From Muribaculaceae bacterium (lineage in GTDB: Bacteria; Bacteroidota; Bacteroidia; Bacteroidales; Muribaculaceae), in contig VSPD01000013.1 in assembly GCA_009775125.1 (NCBI GenBank), forward strand, positions 1-58,000: a DNA stretch of 58,000 nt, in the 5' to 3' direction. The notes under the pieces are model-generated. The model made no database searches and had not been told where the DNA came from. It saw only the letters and a list, made by a program, of their open reading frames with translations. This document shows positions 47,121 to 54,269 of this stretch, piece by piece (positions within the stretch are counted from its first letter, which is position 1; every line of letters starts with the position of its first letter). A program made the translations under genes and the position numbers.

Positions 47121-49349
47121 ATGAAAAGGAATATCATTTCCGCCATGATGATTGCCGTGGCTTCAAGCGTTTTTGCATCCACGCAACCGGCGGTAAAAAC
47201 AACGTCTGCATCCGACACAATATCACGCATATCAGTACAGGCCGATGCCGCCACAAAAAAAGATGAGGCCGCGCTGCTGAACGCTTCTTCCGCTTCCGAA
47301 CCTCGCGCTGTGCCCATCGGCCTGCCCGCAGCATATACGGTAGTGCGTCAGGACGGCCTGCCCGTAACATATTTCTGGGACCCCAATGCCACAAACCTCC
47401 ACTGGCGTCAGGACGGCTCACTGGCCGCGACACGCACCATGCCCATGTCGCAGACCGCCGTCTTCGAAGGCGAAGTTGGCGTAGGAGTGGACTCTTACAC
47501 CAAACTCGGCCAAAAGAAATTCAAAGGCCATGCCAAATATGCTATCAATACCCTGGGCAAACACGACTTTATACTCGGAGCCTCGGGCGGCCTGGGGGAA
47601 AACACCACTTTCTCGCTGAACGCCTTCAACAACATGGACCCGGGCAACGTCATGCTCCAATTCACTCACTTTGCCGACCGTGCGCAATTCTACACCGGCA
47701 CCCTAACCCACCAATACAAGCCCAACGGCTCGAAATTCTCCGTATTCTACCGCTACACCGATGTGCAGATGCTCTCCAACACCATCAAACAGGCTCCTTT
47801 CTACTGGGTTGGCGACGGCTCGATCAAGGCATACGAAGGGTTCACAATCGGCAAAGACAACTATGGCAACAACGACGGCATGATCACATACATGGACGTG
47901 CGCACCGGCGAGATGGTCACCGACAACTACAACAACATGGGACACAACCACACCCATGAGGCCAAATTCATGCTCGACCACAAGTTTGATCCCACTTCCA
48001 CACTATACATCCGTGCCAAGGCTTCGTTTACCGACCGTGCCAATGTGGGCGACAACACCCAGAATATCCTCAAATCGCAGACACGCGAATACTTCGACGG
48101 CTCCGGGGAATACACCGGTCCTGTGCAACGCCGGCTCGTCCAAGTTGCCGACGGCCGAATCAACGATTATATGTTCGTTACCCGCCTCAACAAAAAGACC
48201 CGTTCCCACGACTGGAACTTCGCCGTATTCAACTATCTCGAACACACCGACTTCTCAACATCCTCCGTGCAGTATGACCATGAGGTGAAAGCCAACCCTC
48301 TGCGCCTGCGCTTCAACGGCAACCAGTTCTTCAACTTCAACTCCAATGCCCAAATTGCAAAAGGCCATGAAAACAAAGCAGGCTTCTTCGTATTCGACAC
48401 CTGGAAAATCCATCCGTTTGTCAAACTTTCGTATGGAGGCCGCCTTGAATACTTCGACCTCGGCGTGGATTACAGCACCGACCAACGCTTTGCCGGTTTC
48501 CATATCGGCGGCCCAACCAAGGACGGCAAAGGCACAGTCGGATTCACTCACGACAATCTCCGCGGACTTAATTACGCCGTGTCAATCCTCCCGACCATCA
48601 ATTTCACAAAAGACTTTGGCTTCGACGGCGAGTTCAACTACCTTACCATGTTCCGCCACATCCAGGGCTTCTACGGCGCCAACGCTCCCCTGTCGAAGGA
48701 ACGCCCGCACACTTTGGCCCGCGCCGGACTGTTCTACAACCATGAATTCTTCAATGTAGTTTCCTCATTTACATATTCTTTCCGCAAAGGCGACTCCGGA
48801 CGCATCTCAGTGACCAACGACGAAGGCTTGTCGGTGAACGTGCCCTACCACCAGTCGATCCGCACCATGGGATGGAAAACCGACTTCATGCTTAACCCAA
48901 TCAAAGGTTTCTCCCTCAATGTGATTTTCACCTTGCAAAACCCGAAACTTGCCATGTACAAGTTCGAGGCCTTCGGCAAAACCTACGACTTCGCAGGAAT
49001 GCAAATGACCGAACTCTCCAAAATTCTCCTCGAAATCACACCCCGTTACAAATACAAAAACTTCAACATCTGGGTATCGGCACGCTACAACAGCAAGAAA
49101 TATGCAAACGTCGGCAACTCCATCATGTTCAACGGTCAATGGGAAACATTTGCAGGCGCAGGCTACAAGTTCAACAAATACATCACAGCCAACCTTAACA
49201 TTGTAAACTTTCTCAACCAGAAAGGCCCCGGCGGCAACGTCCCGGGTTCGGCCCTCGTGACAGACGGCTCGCAATTCGCAGGCTCGCTCATAGCCGGCAC
49301 CTACATCCGTCCGTTCCAGGCCGAGCTCAGCATCAATGTGAACTTCTAA
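47121..49349 (+). CDS. TonB-receptor-like outer-membrane beta-barrel without a recognisable plug
   Basis: An outer-membrane barrel of 742 residues. Signal peptide ~1-20, then ~90 residues of low conservation (PVTYFWDPNATNLHWRQDG). From ~110 on a typical TonB-dependent receptor barrel follows: FSLNAFNNMDPG, RAQFYTGTLTHQYKPNG, FSVFYRYTDVQ, FYWVGDGSIKAYEGF, and a C terminus RPFQAELSINVNF. I find no carboxypeptidase-like regulatory domain and no 130-residue plug with the usual VxVxG motifs ahead of it. It is therefore either a receptor that lost its plug and became a wide porin, or has a highly diverged one. No susD gene accompanies it. Fourth gene of the operon. Confidence 0.75.
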   Translation: MKRNIISAMMIAVASSVFASTQPAVKTTSASDTISRISVQADAATKKDEAALLNASSASEPRAVPIGLPAAYTVVRQDGLPVTYFWDPNATNLHWRQDGSLAATRTMPMSQTAVFEGEVGVGVDSYTKLGQKKFKGHAKYAINTLGKHDFILGASGGLGENTTFSLNAFNNMDPGNVMLQFTHFADRAQFYTGTLTHQYKPNGSKFSVFYRYTDVQMLSNTIKQAPFYWVGDGSIKAYEGFTIGKDNYGNNDGMITYMDVRTGEMVTDNYNNMGHNHTHEAKFMLDHKFDPTSTLYIRAKASFTDRANVGDNTQNILKSQTREYFDGSGEYTGPVQRRLVQVADGRINDYMFVTRLNKKTRSHDWNFAVFNYLEHTDFSTSSVQYDHEVKANPLRLRFNGNQFFNFNSNAQIAKGHENKAGFFVFDTWKIHPFVKLSYGGRLEYFDLGVDYSTDQRFAGFHIGGPTKDGKGTVGFTHDNLRGLNYAVSILPTINFTKDFGFDGEFNYLTMFRHIQGFYGANAPLSKERPHTLARAGLFYNHEFFNVVSSFTYSFRKGDSGRISVTNDEGLSVNVPYHQSIRTMGWKTDFMLNPIKGFSLNVIFTLQNPKLAMYKFEAFGKTYDFAGMQMTELSKILLEITPRYKYKNFNIWVSARYNSKKYANVGNSIMFNGQWETFAGAGYKFNKYITANLNIVNFLNQKGPGGNVPGSALVTDGSQFAGSLIAGTYIRPFQAELSINVNF

Positions 49350-49373
49350 CGCAATCCCTTTAAAACTCCCGGC

Positions 49374-49424
49374 ATACAGGTTACAAACGGTTGACTCCAC
49401 AATGATTGTAACCTGTATCTTTTT
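49374..49424 (+). terminator. Terminator or attenuator hairpin inside the operon
   Basis: ATACAGGTTACAA (49374-49386) pairs perfectly with TTGTAACCTGTAT (49406-49418), followed by CTTTTTATCTTT. It stands between the barrel gene and the last esterase gene, so it probably ends most transcripts and lowers expression of the last gene. Confidence 0.8.
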
Positions 49425-49437
49425 ATCTTTCACAAAC

Positions 49438-50619
49438 ATGAAACAAACTATCGCACATATCCTTTTACTATTGCTGTCATGGACAGGCTTGGCGGCGCAA
49501 CAGAATGTCGGCCCGGCCGCATCGGCAGCTACCGTTACCTCGCCGGTGGTCAACGAAAACAACACAGTGACATTCCGTCTTGCAGCACCCAAGGCCAAGA
49601 GTGTGGCGGTGATCGGTGACTGGACCGAGAAAGCCGGCGCAGACATCCCGATGAAGAAAGGAAAGGACGGCGTCTGGACATTGACTACCGCGCCGCTTTC
49701 ATCGGAGATGTACACCTACCGCTTTGTCGTGGACGGCGTGACTGTCATCGACCCGGCCAACCCGTTCACTCGTCGAGACGTAAACTCGGTATTCTCAATC
49801 TTCTACATCAACGGCCCGCAAGCCGACTACTATCAGGTGCATGACGTTCCCCATGGCAATGTAGAGCAGGTGTGGTATCACTCCGACCGACTGAACATGA
49901 GTCGCCGAATACAGGTATATCTCCCTGCCGGATACGACAAAGCGCGCACCAATTACCCCGTGCTCTATCTGCTGCACGGCAGCGGTGGCGATGAAAATGC
50001 CTGGATGGAACTGGGGCATGTGTCCCGCATAATGGATAACCTTATCGCACAAGGGAAAGCCGAGCCTATGATTGTGGTGATGCCGAACGGCAATTCAAGC
50101 AAGCAGGCAGCCCCCGGGGAGACATCTGAAAACCTCAGCTATCGACCGGCCATGACAAACAGGCTTCCAGGCATCAAGGACGGAGAGTACGAACTGTCGT
50201 TCCCGGAAATAGTGGCCTTTATCGACCAGCATTACAAGACCGTAGCCGACAAAAAGCACCGCGCCATAGCCGGCCTTTCGATGGGAGGCAAGCACTCGCT
50301 GACAATATCCGCCAATTTTCCCGACATGTTCGATTATATAGGACTTTTCTCCGCCGGATTCCCCAAAAAAGAATCTCAATATGAGGCAGTCCGTGACATT
50401 GACGCAAAATTGAAAGTCCAGGCGGAAAAAGGCTACCGGCTGTATTGGGTGGGATGCGGCGTCGACGACCAATTCGATATTCACGACCCGGCGCGCGCCT
50501 TCGCCGAAAAAATGCAAGCCATGGGAGGCAACACCGAATTCCATTCGTCGTCCAAAGGACACGTTTGGTCAAACTGGCGCCAATATCTCCTTGATTTTGC
50601 TCCCAAACTTTTCAAATAA
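49438..50619 (+). CDS. Esterase with N-terminal early-set (CBM48-like) domain
   Basis: An exported carbohydrate esterase-like protein of 393 residues. The start at 49438 gives MKQTIAHILLLLLSWTGLAAQ. The N-terminal Ig-like early-set domain (~35-125: NNTVTFRLAAPKAKSVAVIGDW, DGVWTLTTAPLSSEMYTYRF) is followed by an esterase-D/feruloyl-esterase-type alpha/beta hydrolase: YPVLYLLHGSGGDENAW, nucleophile GLSMGGKHSL and His in SSKGHVWSNW. Relatives include feruloyl and acetyl-xylan esterases, but substrate cannot be told. It is separated from the barrel gene by a perfect hairpin, so it may be read-through or separately transcribed. Confidence 0.9.
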   Translation: MKQTIAHILLLLLSWTGLAAQQNVGPAASAATVTSPVVNENNTVTFRLAAPKAKSVAVIGDWTEKAGADIPMKKGKDGVWTLTTAPLSSEMYTYRFVVDGVTVIDPANPFTRRDVNSVFSIFYINGPQADYYQVHDVPHGNVEQVWYHSDRLNMSRRIQVYLPAGYDKARTNYPVLYLLHGSGGDENAWMELGHVSRIMDNLIAQGKAEPMIVVMPNGNSSKQAAPGETSENLSYRPAMTNRLPGIKDGEYELSFPEIVAFIDQHYKTVADKKHRAIAGLSMGGKHSLTISANFPDMFDYIGLFSAGFPKKESQYEAVRDIDAKLKVQAEKGYRLYWVGCGVDDQFDIHDPARAFAEKMQAMGGNTEFHSSSKGHVWSNWRQYLLDFAPKLFK

Positions 50620-50641
50620 CCATTGCACAGCCAAACTCCGC

Positions 50642-50676
50642 AAAAGCGCGTCAACGATTGATGACGCGCTTTTTAA
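50642..50676 (+). terminator. Terminator at the end of the esterase locus
   Basis: AAAAGCGCGTCA (50642-50653) pairs with TGACGCGCTTTT (50662-50673), then TTAACTTTATTTT. It closes the 42680-50619 locus. Confidence 0.9.
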
Positions 50677-50685
50677 CTTTATTTT

Positions 50686-50717
50686 CTTGTAGGATTTAAC
50701 GTTTTTTTGTAATTTTG
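50686..50717 (+). promoter_or_regulatory. Promoter for typA
   Basis: CTTG (50686-50689, one mismatch), a 20-base spacer, TAATTTTG (50710-50717). 21 bases before the start codon at 50739. Confidence 0.65.
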
Positions 50718-50738
50718 CGCCCAAATATAAAGACGAAA

Positions 50739-52541
50739 ATGCAAAACATCAGAAACATCGCCATCATTGCCCACGTCGACCACGGCAAAACAACAGTAGT
50801 CGACAAAATGCTGATGGCCGGCCACCTCTTCCGCGACAACCAGTCGACCGGCGACCTTATCCTCGACAACAACGACCTCGAACGCGAACGCGGCATCACA
50901 ATCCTCTCCAAGAACGTATCGATAAATTACAAAGACCACAAGATAAACATAATCGACACCCCGGGGCACGCCGACTTTGGCGGCGAAGTGGAGCGTGTGC
51001 TCAACATGGCCGACGGATGCCTCCTGCTTGTCGACGCTTTCGAAGGCCCGATGCCCCAGACGCGCTTCGTGCTCCAGAAAGCAATACAAATCGGCCTGAA
51101 ACCTATCGTGGTGATTAACAAGGTAGACAAGCCCAACTGCCGCCCCGACGAGGTGCAGGAAATGGTGTTCGACCTCATGTTCTCGCTCGACGCCACCGAG
51201 GAGCAGCTCGATTTCCCCACAATCTACGGTTCGGCCAAGGAAGGCTGGATGAGCACCGACTGGGAAAAGCCCACCGACAACATTCTGCCGCTGCTCGACG
51301 CCATCATCGAGCACATCCCCGGCCCCGAGACCATCGAAGGCGACGCCCAGATGCTTGTAACCTCGCTCGACTTTTCGTCGTATGTAGGCCGTATTGCCAT
51401 AGGCCGCGTTCACCGAGGCGAAATCCGCGAGGGCATGGACATTGCCCTTATCAAGGCCGACGGCTCAATCTCGAAGCAGCGCATCAAGGAGCTGCACACC
51501 TTCGAAGGCATGGGCCGCAAGAAAGTATCCTCCGTGAAATCGGGCGACATATGCGCTCTCGTGGGCATCGAAGGGTTTGAAATCGGCGACACCGTGGCCG
51601 ACATCAACAATCCCGAGGCTCTGCCCCGCATCGCCATCGACGAGCCTACAATGTCGATGACATTCACCATCAACGACAGTCCATTCTTCGGCCGCGACGG
51701 CAAATATGTGACCTCGCGCCACATCCACGACCGCCTCATCCGCGAACTCGACCGCAACCTCGCCCTACGCGTGCGCAAGGACGACCATCAGGACGTGTGG
51801 ACCGTATCGGGCCGAGGCGTGCTCCACATCTCGGTGCTTATCGAGACCATGCGCCGCGAAGGCTACGAGCTGCAAGTGGGCCAGCCCCAGGTAATCATCA
51901 AGGAAATAGACGGACGCAAATGCGAGCCCGTGGAGCTGCTCACCATCAACACCACCGAAGAATTCTCGTCGAAGATAATCGACATGGTAACACGCCGCAA
52001 AGGCGAGATGGTGTCGATGAATGCCCAGACCGACGGTCGTGTACATATGGAATTCCACATCCCCTCGCGAGGCATCATCGGCCTGCGCAACAACGTGCTC
52101 ACCGCCTCTGCCGGCGAGGCCATCATGGCTCACCGTTTCCTTGAATACCAGCCCTGGAAAGGCGACATCGAGCGTCGTACCAACGGCTCGCTCATAGCCA
52201 TGGAAGCCGGCACGGCCTATGCCTATGCCATCGACAAGCTGCAAGACCGCGGCCGCTTCTTCATCTTCCCTCAGGAAGAGGTATATGCCGGACAAGTGGT
52301 GGGCGAGAACGCCAAGGACAACGACATAGTGGTGAACGTGACCAAGTCGAAGAAGCTCACCAATATGCGCGCTTCCGGAGCCGACGACAAGGCCCGCATC
52401 GTGCCCCCCGTGGTATTCAGCCTCGAAGAAGCCCTCGAATACATCAAGGAGGACGAATACGTGGAAGTGACACCCCACCATCTGCGCCTCCGCAAGATAA
52501 TACTCGACGAAATCGAGCGCAAACGCGCCAACAAAAATTAA
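50739..52541 (+). CDS. typA: Ribosome-binding translational GTPase TypA/BipA
   Basis: An EF-G-like GTPase that binds ribosomes under stress or cold and aids assembly. G1 AHVDHGKTT, G2 region ERERGITI, G3 DTPGHADF, G4 NKVDKPN, then EF-G-like domain II, domain III (HISVLIETMRREGYELQVGQPQV), domain V (EFHIPSRGIIGLRNNVL) and the BipA-specific C-terminal domain (QVVGENAKDNDIVVNVTKSKKLTNMRASG). 600 residues from ATG 50739, typical; an earlier in-frame ATG at 50715 overlaps the promoter. First gene of a probable typA-folP-cdaA unit. Confidence 0.96.
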   Translation: MQNIRNIAIIAHVDHGKTTVVDKMLMAGHLFRDNQSTGDLILDNNDLERERGITILSKNVSINYKDHKINIIDTPGHADFGGEVERVLNMADGCLLLVDAFEGPMPQTRFVLQKAIQIGLKPIVVINKVDKPNCRPDEVQEMVFDLMFSLDATEEQLDFPTIYGSAKEGWMSTDWEKPTDNILPLLDAIIEHIPGPETIEGDAQMLVTSLDFSSYVGRIAIGRVHRGEIREGMDIALIKADGSISKQRIKELHTFEGMGRKKVSSVKSGDICALVGIEGFEIGDTVADINNPEALPRIAIDEPTMSMTFTINDSPFFGRDGKYVTSRHIHDRLIRELDRNLALRVRKDDHQDVWTVSGRGVLHISVLIETMRREGYELQVGQPQVIIKEIDGRKCEPVELLTINTTEEFSSKIIDMVTRRKGEMVSMNAQTDGRVHMEFHIPSRGIIGLRNNVLTASAGEAIMAHRFLEYQPWKGDIERRTNGSLIAMEAGTAYAYAIDKLQDRGRFFIFPQEEVYAGQVVGENAKDNDIVVNVTKSKKLTNMRASGADDKARIVPPVVFSLEEALEYIKEDEYVEVTPHHLRLRKIILDEIERKRANKN

Positions 52542-52555
52542 GCCCTCCTGAAATT

Positions 52556-53404
52556 ATGACGCCCTATACACTCAACATACGGGGCTCCCTCCACACTTAC
52601 AGCGAGCCGGCGGTGATGGCGATTCTCAACATCACCACCGACTCGTTTTACTCTCAAAGCCGCACCCCGGCGTCGGCCGCCGAGATAAGCCGGCGCGCCG
52701 AGGCGCTTATCGAACAAGGAGCATCGTTTATCGACATTGGCGCATATTCCACCCGCCCCGGAGCCGGCGACATCCCTGTCTACGAGGAGACGCGCCGCAT
52801 AGTCATGGCTGCCGAGGCCGTGCGCCGCGTAAGCGGCGACATTCCCGTCTCCGTCGACACTTTCCGCGCCTCTGTGGCCCGTGCTGCCGTCGAAGCCGGA
52901 GCCGACATAATCAACGACATCTCCGGCGGCCTCTTCGACAGCGAGATGCTGCCCACTGTTGCCTCCCTGCGCGTGCCCTACATACTCATGCACCTGCGCG
53001 GGTCGTCGCCCGCCGAGATGCACTCTCCCCAGACCTACGCCCACCCCGCCGCCGAAATCCTCGCCGAGACAGCCCGCCGCATCGACGCAGCCCGCTCGGC
53101 AGGCATAGCCGACATAATAGCCGACCCGGGATTCGGATTCAGCAAGAACCTTGACCAGAATTACAACCTCCTCGCTCACCTCGGCCAGTTCCGGACGCTT
53201 GAATGTCCGCTGCTCGTTGGCATCTCGCGCAAGTCGATGGCCACACGCCTGCTCGGCATCACCGCCAACGAGGCTCTCAACGCCACCACCGTGCTCAACA
53301 CCCTGGCTCTCGAACGCGGCGCGGCCATACTCCGCGTCCACGACCCGGCTCCGGCCCTCGAAGCCATAAAAATCCATCTCGCACTCCTCAACAACCTATC
53401 CTGA
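52556..53404 (+). CDS. folP: Dihydropteroate synthase
   Basis: This joins p-aminobenzoate to hydroxymethyl-dihydropterin diphosphate in folate synthesis and is the target of sulfonamides. Motifs: VMAILNITTDSFYSQSR (family NxTPDSF, here with Thr for Pro), FIDIGAYSTRPGA, IPVSVDTFRASVA, INDISGGLFD, ILMHLRG and DPGFGFSKNLDQN. 282 residues, normal. It lies 14 bases after typA and 88 before cdaA. The folP-cdaA neighbourhood is a known Bacteroidetes arrangement. Confidence 0.95.
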   Translation: MTPYTLNIRGSLHTYSEPAVMAILNITTDSFYSQSRTPASAAEISRRAEALIEQGASFIDIGAYSTRPGAGDIPVYEETRRIVMAAEAVRRVSGDIPVSVDTFRASVARAAVEAGADIINDISGGLFDSEMLPTVASLRVPYILMHLRGSSPAEMHSPQTYAHPAAEILAETARRIDAARSAGIADIIADPGFGFSKNLDQNYNLLAHLGQFRTLECPLLVGISRKSMATRLLGITANEALNATTVLNTLALERGAAILRVHDPAPALEAIKIHLALLNNLS

Positions 53405-53408
53405 TATA

Positions 53409-53480
53409 TAGGAATCATAGGCTGCTTAGGAATCATACGATTCTTGTTAACAACTTCCAATCTTCCCCAACTTCCAAACT
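53409..53480. repeat. Two adjacent short-word repeats between folP and cdaA
   Basis: First a TAGGA-family tract (ATAGGAATCATAGG, CTTAGGAATCATA; 53409-53445), then a CTTCCAATCTTCCCCAACTT tract (to 53480) that is complementary in words to 29627-29660. Both together fill the whole gap from the folP stop to just before the cdaA start. Confidence 0.65.
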
Positions 53481-53492
53481 CTCCCACTGCCA

Positions 53493-54269
53493 ATGCTCGA
53501 ATTCAGCATAAAAGACGCCATCGATATAATTCTCGTAGCCGTCCTCCTCTACTACATATACAAACTGATGAAAGAATCCGGCACGCTCAACATCTTCTAC
53601 GGCGTGATGGCTTTCATCGTAGTGTGGGTTCTCGCCTCCGAGATATTCACGATGCGCCTTATCGGGGGTATCCTCGACAAATTCATGAGCATAGGGCTGC
53701 TAATCCTCGTAATCCTCTTTCAAGACCAGATTAAACGCTTTTTGGTGGAGCTTGGCTCGCACAAGCGGTGGAGCTTTCTGCGCAACATATTCAACCACAA
53801 CAGAATGGAGCTTGACGCCGACCGCGCCCGCGCCAACGTGATGCCGGTGGTATACGCCTGCATGTCGATGGCCAAATCGCGCACCGGCGCGCTTATCGTG
53901 ATAGAGCAGACAATGCCACTCGACGCCTACGAGCACACCGGCGATGAAATAGACGCGCGCATCAACACGCGCCTCATCGAAAATATCTTTTTCAAGAACT
54001 CGCCTCTCCACGACGGCGCGCTCATCATCTCGGGCGACACGATAAAGGCCGCAGGGTGCATTCTTCCCGTAAGCCACGCCGACGACATCCCCCGTTCGCT
54101 GGGCCTGCGCCACCGCTCGGCCTTGGGCATAGCCCAAGCCACCGACGCCGTGGCCATAGTCGTGTCCGAAGAGACAGGACGCATCTCGGTGGCCCGTCGC
54201 GGCGAACTCACCACCAACGTGTCGTCGGCCGAGCTCGAGCATATCCTGTCGACCCTCTCACCGGCCTGA
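53493..54269 (+). CDS. cdaA: Membrane diadenylate cyclase CdaA
   Basis: Makes cyclic di-AMP from two ATP. Three N-terminal hydrophobic segments (~5-75: IDIILVAVLLYYIYKLM, FYGVMAFIVVWVLASEIF, IGLLILVILFQ) anchor it in the inner membrane. The DAC domain follows with the DGA motif in SPLHDGALIIS and the RHR motif in LGLRHRSALG. 258 residues, typical of CdaA. The last 12 bases overlap the 3' end of the opposing ADP-ribose gene at 54258. c-di-AMP in other bacteria controls K+ transport; a K+/H+ antiporter with an RCK_C domain lies at 19064 in this window, a possible but untested target. Confidence 0.95.
   Translation: MLEFSIKDAIDIILVAVLLYYIYKLMKESGTLNIFYGVMAFIVVWVLASEIFTMRLIGGILDKFMSIGLLILVILFQDQIKRFLVELGSHKRWSFLRNIFNHNRMELDADRARANVMPVVYACMSMAKSRTGALIVIEQTMPLDAYEHTGDEIDARINTRLIENIFFKNSPLHDGALIISGDTIKAAGCILPVSHADDIPRSLGLRHRSALGIAQATDAVAIVVSEETGRISVARRGELTTNVSSAELEHILSTLSPA

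Noticed and set aside
47121..49349. Annotation as a SusC-type receptor of a standard polysaccharide utilisation locus
   Set aside because: No SusD follows, no glycoside hydrolase is in the operon, and the plug and regulatory domain are not visible.
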